Assembly (NCBI RefSeq): GCF_040802235.1
Contig: NC_133166.1
Location: 113,412,991-113,476,990, forward strand
Direction of reading: 5' to 3'
Source of the DNA: Manis javanica
Taxonomy: Eukaryota > Chordata > Mammalia > Pholidota > Manidae
DNA: 64,000 bases
Shown here: piece by piece, positions 1 to 10,580 of the stretch
Numbering within the stretch: position 1 is the stretch's first letter
Layout: each line of letters opens with the position of its first letter
Program-made: the position numbers and the translations under genes
Notes under the pieces: model-generated
Database searches by the model: none
Told to the model about the DNA's origin: nothing
The model's input: the letters and a program-made list of their open reading frames with translations, nothing else

Positions 1-500
1 GTTTGGACATTGCCAGACAATCTTCCAAAGTGATTCACCAATTTGCATTCCCACCAACGGTGTAAAAGAGTTCCAGTTGCTCCACGTCCTGGCCAACTCT
101 TGCTGCTGGTGATGTTTTTCATATCAGTCATTCTGGGGACATGTGGTGGTATTGCATTGTGGTTTTAGTAAACATCTCTCTGATGACTAATGAAACTGAG
201 TACTTTTTCATCGATGTATTGGCCACTTGAATGTCATCCTTCATGAAGTGTCTCTCCAAGTTTTTTGCTCATTTTTTATTGTGTTTTCTGTCTTCTGTTG
301 ATTAGTAGAAATTCTTCATTATTTCCTTATTGGTCTTTTGTTGCCTATATGTATTGGGAATATTTTCACTCATTCTGTGGGTTAACTTCTATTTTTGAAC
401 TTACAAAATACAAAAATAAAAGGAAGACCCAAATATGCTCTCAATAAATACGAATATAAAGCCATATTTAAGTTAAAAAGAAAAGGATGCAAATGCAAAA
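1..500 (-). repeat. Old antisense L1 3' region, copy A (truncated by window)
   Basis: Recognisable as the reverse complement of the 3' part of an ancient L1, in the ORF2 tail/3' UTR class. Typical phrases are the primer-like stretch on unexpected-pairing between bases 30 and 90 and the 'secondary-structure' T-rich run at 270-340. The same element starts near 40,905 in front of copy B, so here the window cuts it. There is no open coding frame of interest. Confidence 0.65.
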
Positions 501-519
501 AGATTTACTATGCAAACAC

Positions 520-1772
520 TCATCAAAGGAAAGCAGAGGGACTCCATTCACATCAGACAAACTAGACTTCACAATAAGGAGTGTTACCCGGGATGAGAGG
601 GCACAGCAACAAAGGAATCAATTCTTGAATAAGACATGACGGCCCCAAGTGTTCATGCTGAAGACAGCCTCAAAATACATATAATACAACTTACAGAACT
701 AAAAGGCAAAAGAGATACATCCACGATTACAGTCAGATACTTTCATACTCCTGTCTCAGGAATGGGTAACGCAAGGAGACAGGAAATCAGCAAAGACAGA
801 AACACCTGAACACACTATCAGTGCATTTCACTTGACTTCTAGAGAACATCTCACTCAACAGTGGAAGAGCAGCATTCTGTTCGAAAGTATACGGGAGTTC
901 ATCAAGACAGATCATATTCTGGGTTATAACACAGCCCTTAGCAAATTTAAAATAATTGAAAGCATGGAAGGCATGTTCCCTGACCACAGCTGAATTAAAT
1001 TGGAAATCAATAACAGAATGATACCTGAAAAAACTCACAAATATTTGCAAATTAAACAACACACTTCTAAGTAACCCATGGATCAAAGAGGAAGTCCCAA
1101 TGGAAATTGGAAAATGTTTTGAATTGAACTAAAATGAAATCACAACATTCCACAATTTACGGGATGCAGCCAAAGTGGTGCTTGAACAGAAACTTAAACA
1201 TTAAACCAGAAATAAGAGAAGGTTCAAATCAGAAAGCTAATCTTCTGCCTTAAGAAACCAGAAAAAGAAAAGCTAATTAAATCCAAAATGAGTAAGGAAG
1301 GGAATAAAAAAAGAGCAGGAATCAATTAAATTGAGAAGAACAATAAAGAAAAATCAAGCCAAATTGCGTTCTTTGAAAAGATCATTAAAATCAATAAGCC
1401 TCTACACAAACACATCAAGGAAAACTATTTAAAAAATCTGTAGGGGCAGAAATCAGATCACTATTGACCAGTAATTTCACACTGGGGAGGGAGTTCACTG
1501 CAAAGGAGCAGAGGAGTATTGAGGGAAATGGAATGTTCTCTGACTTGATCGTGGCGATGTATCCTATTGTATACACTTGTCAAAAACAGAAAACTGTGCA
1601 CCTCAAAAGAATGCAGTTCACTGTGTGTAAATTATATCTCAATGAATCTGATGTTGACGAAAATACCAGAGTGCATCTCAGCAATTTATGAAGAATTTCA
1701 CGACACCTTTGTTTTAGATGCGTGTGTAATGCAGGGTAAAATGTGTTTTTCTGAATCCCGTATACTGTGGTT
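520..1772 (+). repeat. Degraded L1 ORF2 / 3'-end remnant, copy A
   Basis: Bases 520-1,440 resemble an L1M-type ORF2 on the plus strand with many stops and frameshifts. The following 1,440-1,772 looks like a degenerate 3' part, including the phrase for a late 'tacactt...aaatta' L1 tail. It ends exactly where the young L1 composite inserted. No gene is present. Confidence 0.6.
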
Positions 1773-1788
1773 AAAAAAGAAAAAAAGC
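1773..1788 (+). repeat. Left target-site duplication of the L1 composite
   Basis: The A-rich 16-mer after a TT matches the right copy at 10,565-10,580 with one mismatch. The uninterrupted site in copy B is at 43,249-43,264. The TT/AAAA context is the usual L1 endonuclease nick site. A few extra bases (1,789-1,794) sit between it and the L1 5' end. Confidence 0.75.
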
Positions 1789-1794
1789 GACAAG

Positions 1795-3382
1795 GGAGCC
1801 AAGATGGCGGCGTGAGTAGAGCAGTGGAAATCTCCTCCCAAAAACACATAGAGCTATGAAAATATAACAAAGAAAAATCTTCCTAAAATAGAGACCACAG
1901 GACACAGGACAACATCCAGACCACATCCACACCTGCAAGGAACCAGCGCCTTGCGAAGGGGGTAAGATACAAGCCCCGGCCCGGCGGGACCCCCGGCTCC
2001 CGGCGGGTGGAGAGAAACCGGAGCGGTTTTTTTTTTTTTTTCTTGGCGAGCGCTTTTTGGAAGCCTTAGAGGGACAGGCCCCCGTTGCTGGGGAGGCAGG
2101 GTGGCGGGACCGGTGAGCAGGTGCCTGGGAACGGCGCCGGAGGACAAAGAATATCCCGCGTTTCTCCCTGCGGGACCGGCGGGCGGGTGCCTGAGACCAG
2201 TGCCTGAGGACGGAGGAGGTCGCGCGTTTTTCCTTTTTTTTTTTTCTCTCTTTTTGGCGAGCGCTTTTTGGAAGCCTTGAAGGGACGGGGACCCCAGTGC
2301 TAGGGAGGCAGGGTGGTGGGACTGGTGAGCGGGTGCCTGGGACCGGCGCCTGAGGACAAAGAATATCCCACGTTTTTCCCTGCGGGACCGGTGGGCGGGT
2401 GCCTGAGACCGGCACTTGAGGACAGAGGAAATCGCGCGTTTTTCCCCTTTTTTTTTTCCTTTTCTGCGAGTGCTTTTTGGAAGCCTAAAAGGGACAGGGA
2501 CCCCGGTGCTAGGGAGGCAGCGCGGCGGGACTGGTGAGCGGGTGCCTGGGACCGGCACCTGAGGACAAAGAATATCCCGCGTTTTTCCCTGTGGGACCGG
2601 TGGGTGGGTGCCTGAGACCGGCACCTGAGGACGGAAGAAATCGCGTGTTTTTCCCCTTTTTTTCTCTCTTTTTGGCGAGTGCTTTTTGGAAGCCTTGAAG
2701 GGACAGGGACCCCGGTGCTAGGGAGGCAGGGCGGCGGGACTGGTGAGCGGGTGCCTGGGACCAGTGCCTGAGGACAAAGAATATCGAGCGTTGCTTCCCT
2801 GCGGGACCGGTGGGTGGGTGCTTTTTGGAAACCTTGAAAGGACAGGGACCCTGGTGCTAGGGAGACAGGGCAGCAGGACCAGTGAGCGGGTGCCTGGGAC
2901 CGGCAACTGAGGGAAAAAAAAAAAAATCGCTTGTTTTTTCCTTTTTTTTTTCTTTCTTTCTGTTCCCTCTCTCATTGTTGCTGTTGTTGTTTTGGTTTGG
3001 AGAGTGCTTTTTGGAAGTCTTAAAGGGGCAGGACAGGTCACTTAGACCAGAGGCAGGGAATCTGGGGATCTCTGGGCACTCTAACCCCCTGGGCAGCAGG
3101 GAGCACAGAGGCCCCTTACGGAGATAAATAGCCTCCCGGCCGCTCCCCATCCAACGGGGCTCCACCGTTTTGGAGGAGCAGCCCCAGCCAGGCCAAGCCC
3201 ACAGCAACAGCGGAGATAAACCCCAAAGCAACTGGGCAGGAAGCAGAAGCCCTGTCTGCGCGCAGCTGCCCAGCACAAGCAACTAGAGGTCGCTATTCTC
3301 CCAGGAAAAGGCTACAAACCAACAAGAAGGGAAGCTCTTCCAGCAGTCACTTGTACCAGCTCTGCAAACTATCTCTATCACC
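1795..3382 (+). promoter_or_regulatory. L1 5' UTR with tandem promoter monomers
   Basis: It begins with the typical L1 start (GGAGCCAAGATGGCGGC). From about 2,045 to 3,030 a GC-rich unit of about 205-210 bp is repeated. Each unit contains GCTTTTTGGAAGCC, a T-run and a GGGACCGG/GGTGCCTGAGACC core. Unit starts can be placed by the GCTTTTTGGAA phrase at about 2,051, 2,261, 2,470, 2,679, 2,820 (shortened unit) and 3,005. Rodent L1s have similarly organised monomeric promoters (established for mouse), so promoter function is inferred. Confidence 0.85.
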
Positions 3383-4306
3383 ATGAAAAGGCAAAACTAC
3401 AGGCAGACAAAGATCACAGAGACAACACCTGAGAAGGAGACAGACCTAACTAGTCCTCCTGAAAAAGAATTCAAAATAAAAATCATGAACATGCTGACAG
3501 AGATGCAGAGAAAAATGCAAGAGCAATGGGATGAGATGCAGAGAAAAATGCAAGAGCAGTGGGATGAGATGCAGAGAAAAATGCAAGAGCAGTGGGATGA
3601 AGTCCGGAAGGAGATCACAGATGTCAGGAAAGAGATCACAGAAGTGAAACAATCCCTGGAAGGATTTATAAGCAGAATGGATAAGATGCAAGAGGCCATT
3701 GAAGGAATAGAAGCCAGAGAACAGGAACGTATAGAAGCTGACATAGAGAGAGATAAAAGGATCTCCAGGAATGAAACAACACTAAGAGAAATATGTGACC
3801 AATACAAAAGGAAAAACATTCGTATTATAGGGATACCAGAAGAGGAAGAAAGAGGAAAAGGGATAGAAAGTGTCTTTGAAGAAATAATTGCTGAAAACTT
3901 CCCCAAACTGGGGGAGGAAATAATCGAACAGACCATGGAATTACACAGAACTCCCAACAGAAAGGATCCAAGGAGGACAACACCAAGACACATAATAATT
4001 AAAATGGCAAGGATGAAGGACAAGGAAAGAGTTTTAAAGGCAGCTAGAGAGAAAAAGGTCACCTATAAAGGAAAACCAATCAGGCTAACATCAGACTTCT
4101 CAACAGAAACCCTACAGGCCAGAAGAGAATGGCATGATATACTTAATGCAATGAAACAGAAGGGCCTTGAACCAAGGATACTGTATCCAGCACGACTATC
4201 ATTTAAATATGATGGTGGGATTAAACAATTCCCAGACAAGCAAAAGCTGAGGGAATTTGCTTCCCACAAACCACCTCTACAGGGCATCCTACAGGGACTG
4301 CTCTAG
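3383..4306 (+). CDS. L1 ORF1 protein, intact
   Basis: This 307-residue frame is the normal size for mammalian ORF1p, an RNA-binding trimeric chaperone of the L1 ribonucleoprotein. The N-terminal part is charged. A coiled coil follows (about residues 35-115) with three tandem 11-residue repeats (MQRKMQEQWDE, from about residue 40). Then comes the RRM-like core with the NIRIIGIPE motif (about residue 145) and the C-terminal domain with the R-rich stretch and 'ILYPARLSF' (about residue 265). The start lies in the usual place after the 5' UTR and the frame is unbroken. It could encode a functional protein, but the element as a whole cannot move by itself because ORF2 is frameshifted. Confidence 0.95.
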   Translation: MKRQNYRQTKITETTPEKETDLTSPPEKEFKIKIMNMLTEMQRKMQEQWDEMQRKMQEQWDEMQRKMQEQWDEVRKEITDVRKEITEVKQSLEGFISRMDKMQEAIEGIEAREQERIEADIERDKRISRNETTLREICDQYKRKNIRIIGIPEEEERGKGIESVFEEIIAENFPKLGEEIIEQTMELHRTPNRKDPRRTTPRHIIIKMARMKDKERVLKAAREKKVTYKGKPIRLTSDFSTETLQARREWHDILNAMKQKGLEPRILYPARLSFKYDGGIKQFPDKQKLREFASHKPPLQGILQGLL

Positions 4307-4474
4307 ATGGGAGCACCCCTAAAAAGAGCACAGAACAAAACACACAACATATGAAGAATGGAGGAGGAGGAATAAGAAGGGAGAAAAGAAAAGAATCTCC
4401 AGACAGTGTATATAACAGCTCAATAAGCGAGCTAAGTTAGGCAGTAAGATACTAAAGAAGCTAACCTTGAACCT

Positions 4475-6046
4475 TTGGTAACCACGAATCTAAAGCCTGA
4501 AATGGCAATAAGTACATATCTCTCAATAGTCACCCTAAATGTAAATGGACTTAATGCACCAATCAAAAGACATAGAGTAATAGAATGGATAAAAAAGCAA
4601 GACCCATCTATATGCTGCTTACAAGAAACTCACCTTAAACCCAAAGATAAGCATAGACTAAAAGTCAAGGGATGGAAAAACATATTTCAGGCAAACAACA
4701 GTGAGAAGAAAGCAGGGGTTGCAGTACTAATATCAGACAAAATAGACTTCAAAACAAAGAAAGTAACAAGAGATAAAGAAGGCCACTACATAATGATAAA
4801 GGGCTCAGTCCAACAAGAGGATATAACCATTCTAAATATATATGCACCCAATACAGGAGCACCAGCATATGTGAAGCAAATACTAACAGAACTAAAGAGG
4901 GAAATAGACTGCAATGCATTCATTGTAGGAGACTTCAACACACCACTCACCCCAAAGGATAGATCCACCGGGCAGAAAATAAGTAAAGACACACAGGCAC
5001 TGAACAACACACTAGAACAGATGGACCTAATAGACATCTATAGAACTCTACATCCAAAAGCAACAGGATATACATTCTTCTCAAGTGCACATGGAACATT
5101 CTCCAGAATAGACCACATACTAGCTCACAAAAAGAGCCTCAGTAAATTCCAAAATATTGAAATTCTACCAACCAATTTTTCAGACCACAAAGGTATGAAA
5201 GTAGAAATAAATTCTACAAAGAAAACAAAAAGGCTCACAAACACATGGAGGCTTAACAACATGCTACTAAATAATCAATGGATCAATGAACAAATCAAAA
5301 TAGAGATCAAGGAATATATAGAAACAAATGACAACAACAACACTAAGCCCCAACTTCTGTGGGATGCAGCGAAAGCAGTCTTAAGAGGCAAGTATATAGC
5401 AATCCAGGCACACTTGAAGAAGGAAGAACAATCCCAAATGAATAGTCTAACATCACAATTATTAAAACTGGAAAAAGAAGAACAAATGAGGCCTAAAGTC
5501 AGCAGAAGGAGGGACATAATAAAGATCAGAGAAGAAATAAACAAAATTGAGAAGAATAAAACAATAACAAAAATCAACGAAACCAAGAGCTGGTTCTTTG
5601 AGAAAATAAACAAAATAGATAAGCCTCTAGCCCAACTTATTAAGAGAAAAAGAGAGTCAACACAAATCAACATAATCAGAAATGAGAATGGAAAAATCAC
5701 GACAGACTCCACAGAAATACAAAGAATTATTAAAGACTACTATGAAAACCTATATGCCAACAAGCTGGAAAACCTAGAAGAAATGGACAACTTCCTAGAA
5801 AAATCCAACCTCCCAAGACTGACCAAGGAAGAAACACAAAAGTTAAACAAACCAATTACAAGCAAAGAAATTGAAACAGTAATCAAAAAACTACCCAAGA
5901 ACAAAACCCCGGGGCCGGACGGATTTACCTCGGAATTTTATCAGACACACAGAGAAGACATAATACCCATTCTCCTTAAAGTGTTCCACAAAATAGAAGA
6001 AGAGGGAATACTCCCAAACTCATTCTATGAAGCCACATCACCCTAA
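4475..6046 (+). pseudogene. L1 ORF2, 5' part (endonuclease and start of RT), ends at a frameshift stop
   Basis: Encodes the APE-like endonuclease of ORF2p, which nicks target DNA. The N-terminal catalytic NVNGL motif (about residue 22), QETH (about 50), GDFNTPL (about 152) and the SDH motif near residue 235 are all present. The frame then crosses the Z region (KTPGPDGF, near residue 483) and stops at residue 523, just after SFYEA. The reading continues in another frame from about 6,035, so one small indel near 6,027-6,040 breaks an otherwise intact ORF2. The start ATG lies 168 bp after ORF1, the usual spacing. Confidence 0.92.
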
Positions 6047-8316
6047 TACCAAAACCAGGAAAAGACCCCACCAAAAAAGAAAATTACAGACCAATATCCC
6101 TGATGAATATAGATGCAAAAATACTCAATAAAATATTAGCAAACAGAATTCAACAGTATATCAAAAGGATCATACACCATGACCAAGTGGGGTTCATCCC
6201 AGGGATGCAAGGATGGTACAACATTCGAAAATCCATCAACATCATCCACCACATCAACAAAAAGAAAGACAAAAACCACATGATCATCTCCATAGATGCT
6301 GAAAAAGCATTTGACAAAATTCAACATCCATTCATGATAAAAACTCTCAGCAAAATGGGAATAGAGGGCAAGTACCTCAACATAATAAAGGCCATATATG
6401 ATAAACCCACAGCCAGCATTATACTGAACAGCAAGAAGCTGAAAGCATTTCCACTGAGATCGGGAACCAGACAGGGATGCCCACTCTCCCCACTGTTATT
6501 TAACATAGTACTGGAGGTCCTAGCCACGGCAATCAGACAAAACAAAGAAATACAAGGAATCCAGATTGGTAAAGAAGAAGTTAAACTGTCACTATTTGCA
6601 GATGATATGATACTGTACATAAAAAACCCTAAAGACTCCACTCCAAAACTACTAGAACTGATATCGGAATACAGCAAAGTTGCAGGATACAAAATTAACA
6701 CACAGAAATCTGTAGCTTTCCTATACACTAACAACGAATCAATAGAAAGAGAAATCAGGAAAACAATTCCATTCACCATTGCATCAAAAAGAATAAAATA
6801 CCTAGGAATAAACCTAACCAAAGAAGTGAAAGACTTATACTCTGAAAACTACAAGTCACTCTTAAGAGAAATTAAAGGGGACACTAATAAATGGAAACTC
6901 ATCCCATGCTCATGGCTAGGAAGAATTAATATCGTCAAAATGGCCATCCTGCCCAAAGCAATATACAGATTCGATGCAATCCCTCTCAAATTACCAGCAA
7001 CATTCTTCAATGAATTGGAACAAATAATTCAAAAATTCATATGGAAACACCAAAGACCCCGAATAGCCAAAGCAATCCTGAAAAAGAAGAATAAAGTAGG
7101 GGGGATCTCACTCCCCAACTTCAAGCTCTACTACAAAGCCATAGTAATCAAGACAATTTGGTACTGGCACAAGAACAGAGCCACAGACCAGTGGAACAGA
7201 TTAGAGACCCCAGAAATTAACCCAAACATATATGGTCAATTAATATTTGATAAAGGAGCCATGGACATACAATGGCAAAATGACAGTCTCTTCAACAGAT
7301 GGTGCTGGCAAAACTGGACAGCTACATGTAGGAGAATGAAACTGGACCATTGTCTAACCCCATATACAAAGGTAAACTCAAAATGGATCAAAGACCTGAA
7401 TGTAAGTCATGAAACCATTAAACTCTTGGAAAAAAACATAGGCAAAAACCTCTTAGACATAAACATGAGTGATCTCTTCTTGAACATATCTCCCCGGGCA
7501 AGGAAAACAACAGCAAAAATGAGCAAGTGGGACTACATTAAGCTGAAAAGCTTCTGTACAGCGAAAGACACCATCAATAGAACAAAAAGGAACCCTACAG
7601 TATGGGAGAATATATTTGAAAATGACAGATCCGATAAAGGCTTGACGTCCAGAATATATAAAGAGCTCACACGCCTCAACAAACAAAAAACAAATAACCC
7701 AATTAAAAAATGGGCAGAGGAACTGAACAGACAGTTCTCCAAAAAAGAAATACAGATGGCCAAGAGACACATGAAAAGATGCTCCACATCGCTAATTATC
7801 AGAGAAATGCAAATTAAAACTACAATGAGGTATCACCTCACACCAGTAAGGATAGCTGCCATCCAAAAGACAAACAACAACAAATGTTGGCGAGGCTGTG
7901 GAGAAAGGGGAACCCTCCTACACTGCTGGTGGGAATGTAAATTAGTTCAACCATTGTGGAAAGCAGTATGGAGGTGCATCAAAATGCTCAAAACAGACCT
8001 ACCATTTGACCCAGGAATTCCACTCCTAGGAATTTACCCTAAGAACGCAGCAATCAAGTTTGAGAAAGACAGATGCACTCCTATGTTTATCGCAGCACTA
8101 TTTACAATAGCCAAGAATTGGAAGCAACCTAAATGTCCATCGGTAGATGAATGGATAAAGAAGATGTGGTACATATACACAATGGAATACTACTCAGCCA
8201 TAAGAAGTGGAAAAATCCAACCATTTGCAGCAACATGGATGGAGCTGGAGAGTATTATGCTCAGTGAAATAAGCCAAGCGGAGAAAGAGAAATACCAAAT
8301 GATGTCACTCATCTGA
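6035..8316 (+). pseudogene. L1 ORF2, 3' part (reverse transcriptase and Cys-rich C-terminus)
   Basis: This is the continuation of ORF2 in a shifted frame. The first in-frame ATG is at 6,103, but homology starts right after the frameshift. The RT palm has the FADD catalytic motif at 6,595-6,606, preceded by [13 protein letters not shown] (about 6,460-6,500). The C-terminal zinc-knuckle-like segment [18 protein letters not shown] lies near 7,885-7,940. It ends at the normal ORF2 stop at 8,316. Apart from the single frameshift I see no stop in ORF2, so the insertion is young. ORF2p would prime reverse transcription at the nicked target (known for the family). Confidence 0.92.
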
Positions 8317-8695
8317 GGAGTATAGGAACAAAGGAAAAACTGAAGGAACAAAACAGCAGTGGAATTACAGAACCCAAAAATGGACTAACAGGTACCAAAG
8401 GGAAAGGAACTGGGAGGATGGGTGGGCAGGGAGGGATAAGGGGGGGGAAGAAGAAGGGGGGTATTAAGATTAGCATGCATGGGGGGGAGGGAACAAGGGG
8501 AGGGTGGGCTGCACAACACAGAGAGGACAAGTAGTGACTCTACAACATTTTGCTAAGCTGATGGACAGTAACCGTAATGTGGTTGTTAGGGGGGACCTGA
8601 TATAGGGGAGAGCATAGTTAACATAGTATTCTTCATGTAAGTGTAGATTAAAAATTAAAAAAAAAAAAAAAGAAAGAAAGAAAGAAAGAAAGAAA
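8317..8695 (+). repeat. L1 3' UTR and A-rich tail
   Basis: It contains the G-rich polypurine tract (about 8,410-8,510) typical of L1 3' UTRs, followed by an A-run at 8,656-8,672 and a (GAAA)n tail to 8,695. The same 3' UTR family is found in the L1 fragments at 11,244-11,783 and 11,853-12,305. Confidence 0.85.
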
Positions 8696-8835
8696 AGGGG
8701 GATTACTCCTTAACAGGATAAAACTATTGGTAAATCAAAGATCAACGCATGCTTTAAATATCCTTAATGTTGATCACTTAAAGGGTGTCAGATGATCAGC
8801 TATGGAGGTACTCTTTTCTGATAATATTCCTTTCT

Positions 8836-8866
<31 letters not shown>
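8696..8866 (+). repeat. Short polyadenylated segment between L1 and ERV piece
   Basis: About 148 bp of sequence I cannot classify, ending in an A-run at 8,843-8,866. It sits between the L1 tail and the retroviral segment, so it was carried with one of them or inserted into an A-tail. Confidence 0.5.
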
Positions 8867-8872
<6 letters not shown>

Positions 8873-10524
8873 TACTGTGTGCTGACCTCCAATGAGTTCT
8901 GCACAGTGGTATAGAGGGCATGTCAAAGTGTGGGCAAAGGGTCTCTTTGTTTCTATGCAGAAGATCAAGGCCTAGCTTGGATACCCAGAAAATGAACTAA
9001 GATACGATATGAGGAGGAGCTTCCGGCATCAGCACTCTCTGGAGGACTCGTGCCGGGGGATGATCATCAAAAAGCCTCCACAGGGATCCGGGCGATGCTG
9101 CGGTTGTGGCTGCATCCAGCCCACCGTCTCCTGGACTTGCCATAGGAATGAGGAGGGAGATGTCCAGGCTGGCATGTGCATACAGTGAGACAACGAATCT
9201 GACCGGATCTGTACTGTTGGAACTCAACCAGGAGTTGGGAGGGGTGCAAGTTGTAGCACTCCAAAATCTTATGACTATAGACTATCTACGGTTAAAAGAA
9301 CATATGGGATGTGAACAGATCCCAGAAATGGGCTGCTTTAATTTGTCTGATGGTTCAAGTACAGTTGGACAATATCCATCATATCATAGATAAATTTTCA
9401 CAAATGCCTAGGGTGCCTAACTGTTTTTCTTGGCTTCACTGGAGATGGATGGTAATTATAGATTTGCTTTGTTTATGTCACCGTATTCCTATTATGTTAA
9501 TATGTGTGTGCAAATTAGTTAGTAGTTTAAAACCTATACATACTTAAGGTACTCTACAAGAAGATATGTCAAAGAAATAATCAATCCTCCCAAGTTTCCT
9601 TCATATGCTACATCTATAGCTTTTCTTCTTCCTTCCTAATTACAACCCTTAAATAGAATTCGTGCCTCAGATCGAATTTACCGAGTATCATAATTCCTCC
9701 AGGTGGTAAAGATACCTCGAGACAAATGCTGGGCATAGAAGCCACAGGGCATAAATCTGCAAAGAAGTAAAAAGCTAACCTTTGCAAACAATATGGCTTC
9801 TCTCTCACTTACCAACTTTACATTTCCCTGTATGGCCCCGGAAGATGACTGGTTAGCCAGAGACGGGTAAGATTCCTCAAGGGAGGAACAACCTAAGACA
9901 GGCACAGTCGCAGGGGGGCCATCAGGTGAGAATTTGGGGATCAACAGAGGTGAGGCTCAGAACCTCACCCCCCCTGCTTCGAGAGAAATCTTCTGCATCC
10001 GTGGATGTCTTGCTGCCCTTGTCTAGCCTGGATTAATACTTAGTCCATAGGCACACACCTGATCATCTGATCGTCTACATTTGCCTTCTTACAGCACTAA
10101 ACTATGTTTTCTACCTTTATCTTGCATCTACCTACCACTTCAGCATTTTATTAAAAATAAAAATAATAATAATAATAGGAGAAATGTGGGATCAACATAT
10201 AAATCAAGTACAAAAATCAAACGAATATTCATATTTGACCTGATTGTTTATAGGTCATATTGCATGATCAAAACCGAAAGTCTCTGTGATGACTGCCCTT
10301 GTACTGTTCACCATGTAAGAATTTATTCACTATGTAAGAATTCGTTCACCATGTAAGAACTTGTTCGTTATGCTTCAGAAGATTGGAGACTGACGAGAAT
10401 TAGGCTTGAGATGGATTAATGATTGTACATTGAGCGTTGACCACCCTATACTGAATTTTATTGTTGTTAACAACCATTTGATCAATAAATATGAGAGATG
10501 CCCTCTCAAAAAAAAAAAAAAAAA
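8867..10524 (+). mobile_element. Retrotransposed endogenous-retrovirus transcript fragment
   Basis: About 1.6 kb that ends with AATAAA (10,482-10,489 region), about 20 bases, then an A-run. This is the structure of a processed, polyadenylated RNA. The middle (about 9,106-9,547) resembles the transmembrane subunit of a retroviral env. The last 350 bp (about 10,170-10,508) look like the U3-R end of an LTR, with three near-repeats of a TAAGAATT-type phrase at 10,310-10,365. There is no gag or pol, so a spliced subgenomic env RNA is the likely source (inference). L1 machinery probably copied it, since it is joined to L1 tails at both sides. Confidence 0.6.
9106..9547 (+). pseudogene. ERV env transmembrane-subunit remnant, broken
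   Basis: Two overlapping frames together resemble a gp41/p15E-type TM subunit. Frame one (9,106-9,393) has the heptad region and the disulfide loop, where the expected paired cysteines read Gly-Cys in place of Cys-Cys. Frame two (9,311-9,547) has a hydrophobic membrane-spanning stretch. A frameshift near 9,340-9,370 separates them, and the surface subunit is missing. It is non-functional as it stands. The retroviral class is uncertain. Confidence 0.5.
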
Positions 10525-10539
10525 GTTCCAGCAAAGCAC

Positions 10540-10570
<31 letters not shown>
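10525..10570 (+). repeat. Terminal 17-bp segment and final A-run of the insertion
   Basis: A short unique stretch followed by about 29 A residues, merging into the right target-site copy. It marks the 3' end of the whole insertion. Confidence 0.7.
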
Positions 10571-10573
<3 letters not shown>

Positions 10574-10580
10574 AGAAAGC
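10565..10580 (+). repeat. Right target-site duplication of the L1 composite
   Basis: Matches 1,773-1,788 with one mismatch, and the empty site in copy B at 43,249-43,264 perfectly. Confidence 0.75.

Larger units (their letters stand above)
1789..10564 (+). mobile_element. L1 plus 3'-attached ERV retrocopy, composite insertion present only in copy A
   Basis: The order is a full-length L1 (about 1,795-8,695 with tail), a 150-bp segment with its own polyA (8,696-8,866), an ERV-derived polyadenylated segment (8,867-10,524), a 17-bp segment, and a last A-run (10,542-10,570). The ends are flanked by matching 16-bp target-site copies, and the empty site is preserved in copy B at 43,249-43,264. It is either one L1-mediated event with a long 3' transduction or template switching, or serial insertions into A-tails. 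The copy-B empty site shows that it post-dates the segmental duplication. Confidence 0.85.

Noticed and set aside
1771-2624. 214- and 256-residue minus-strand ORFs
   Set aside because: They are antisense readings of the L1 5' UTR monomers; their repeats follow the DNA repeats.
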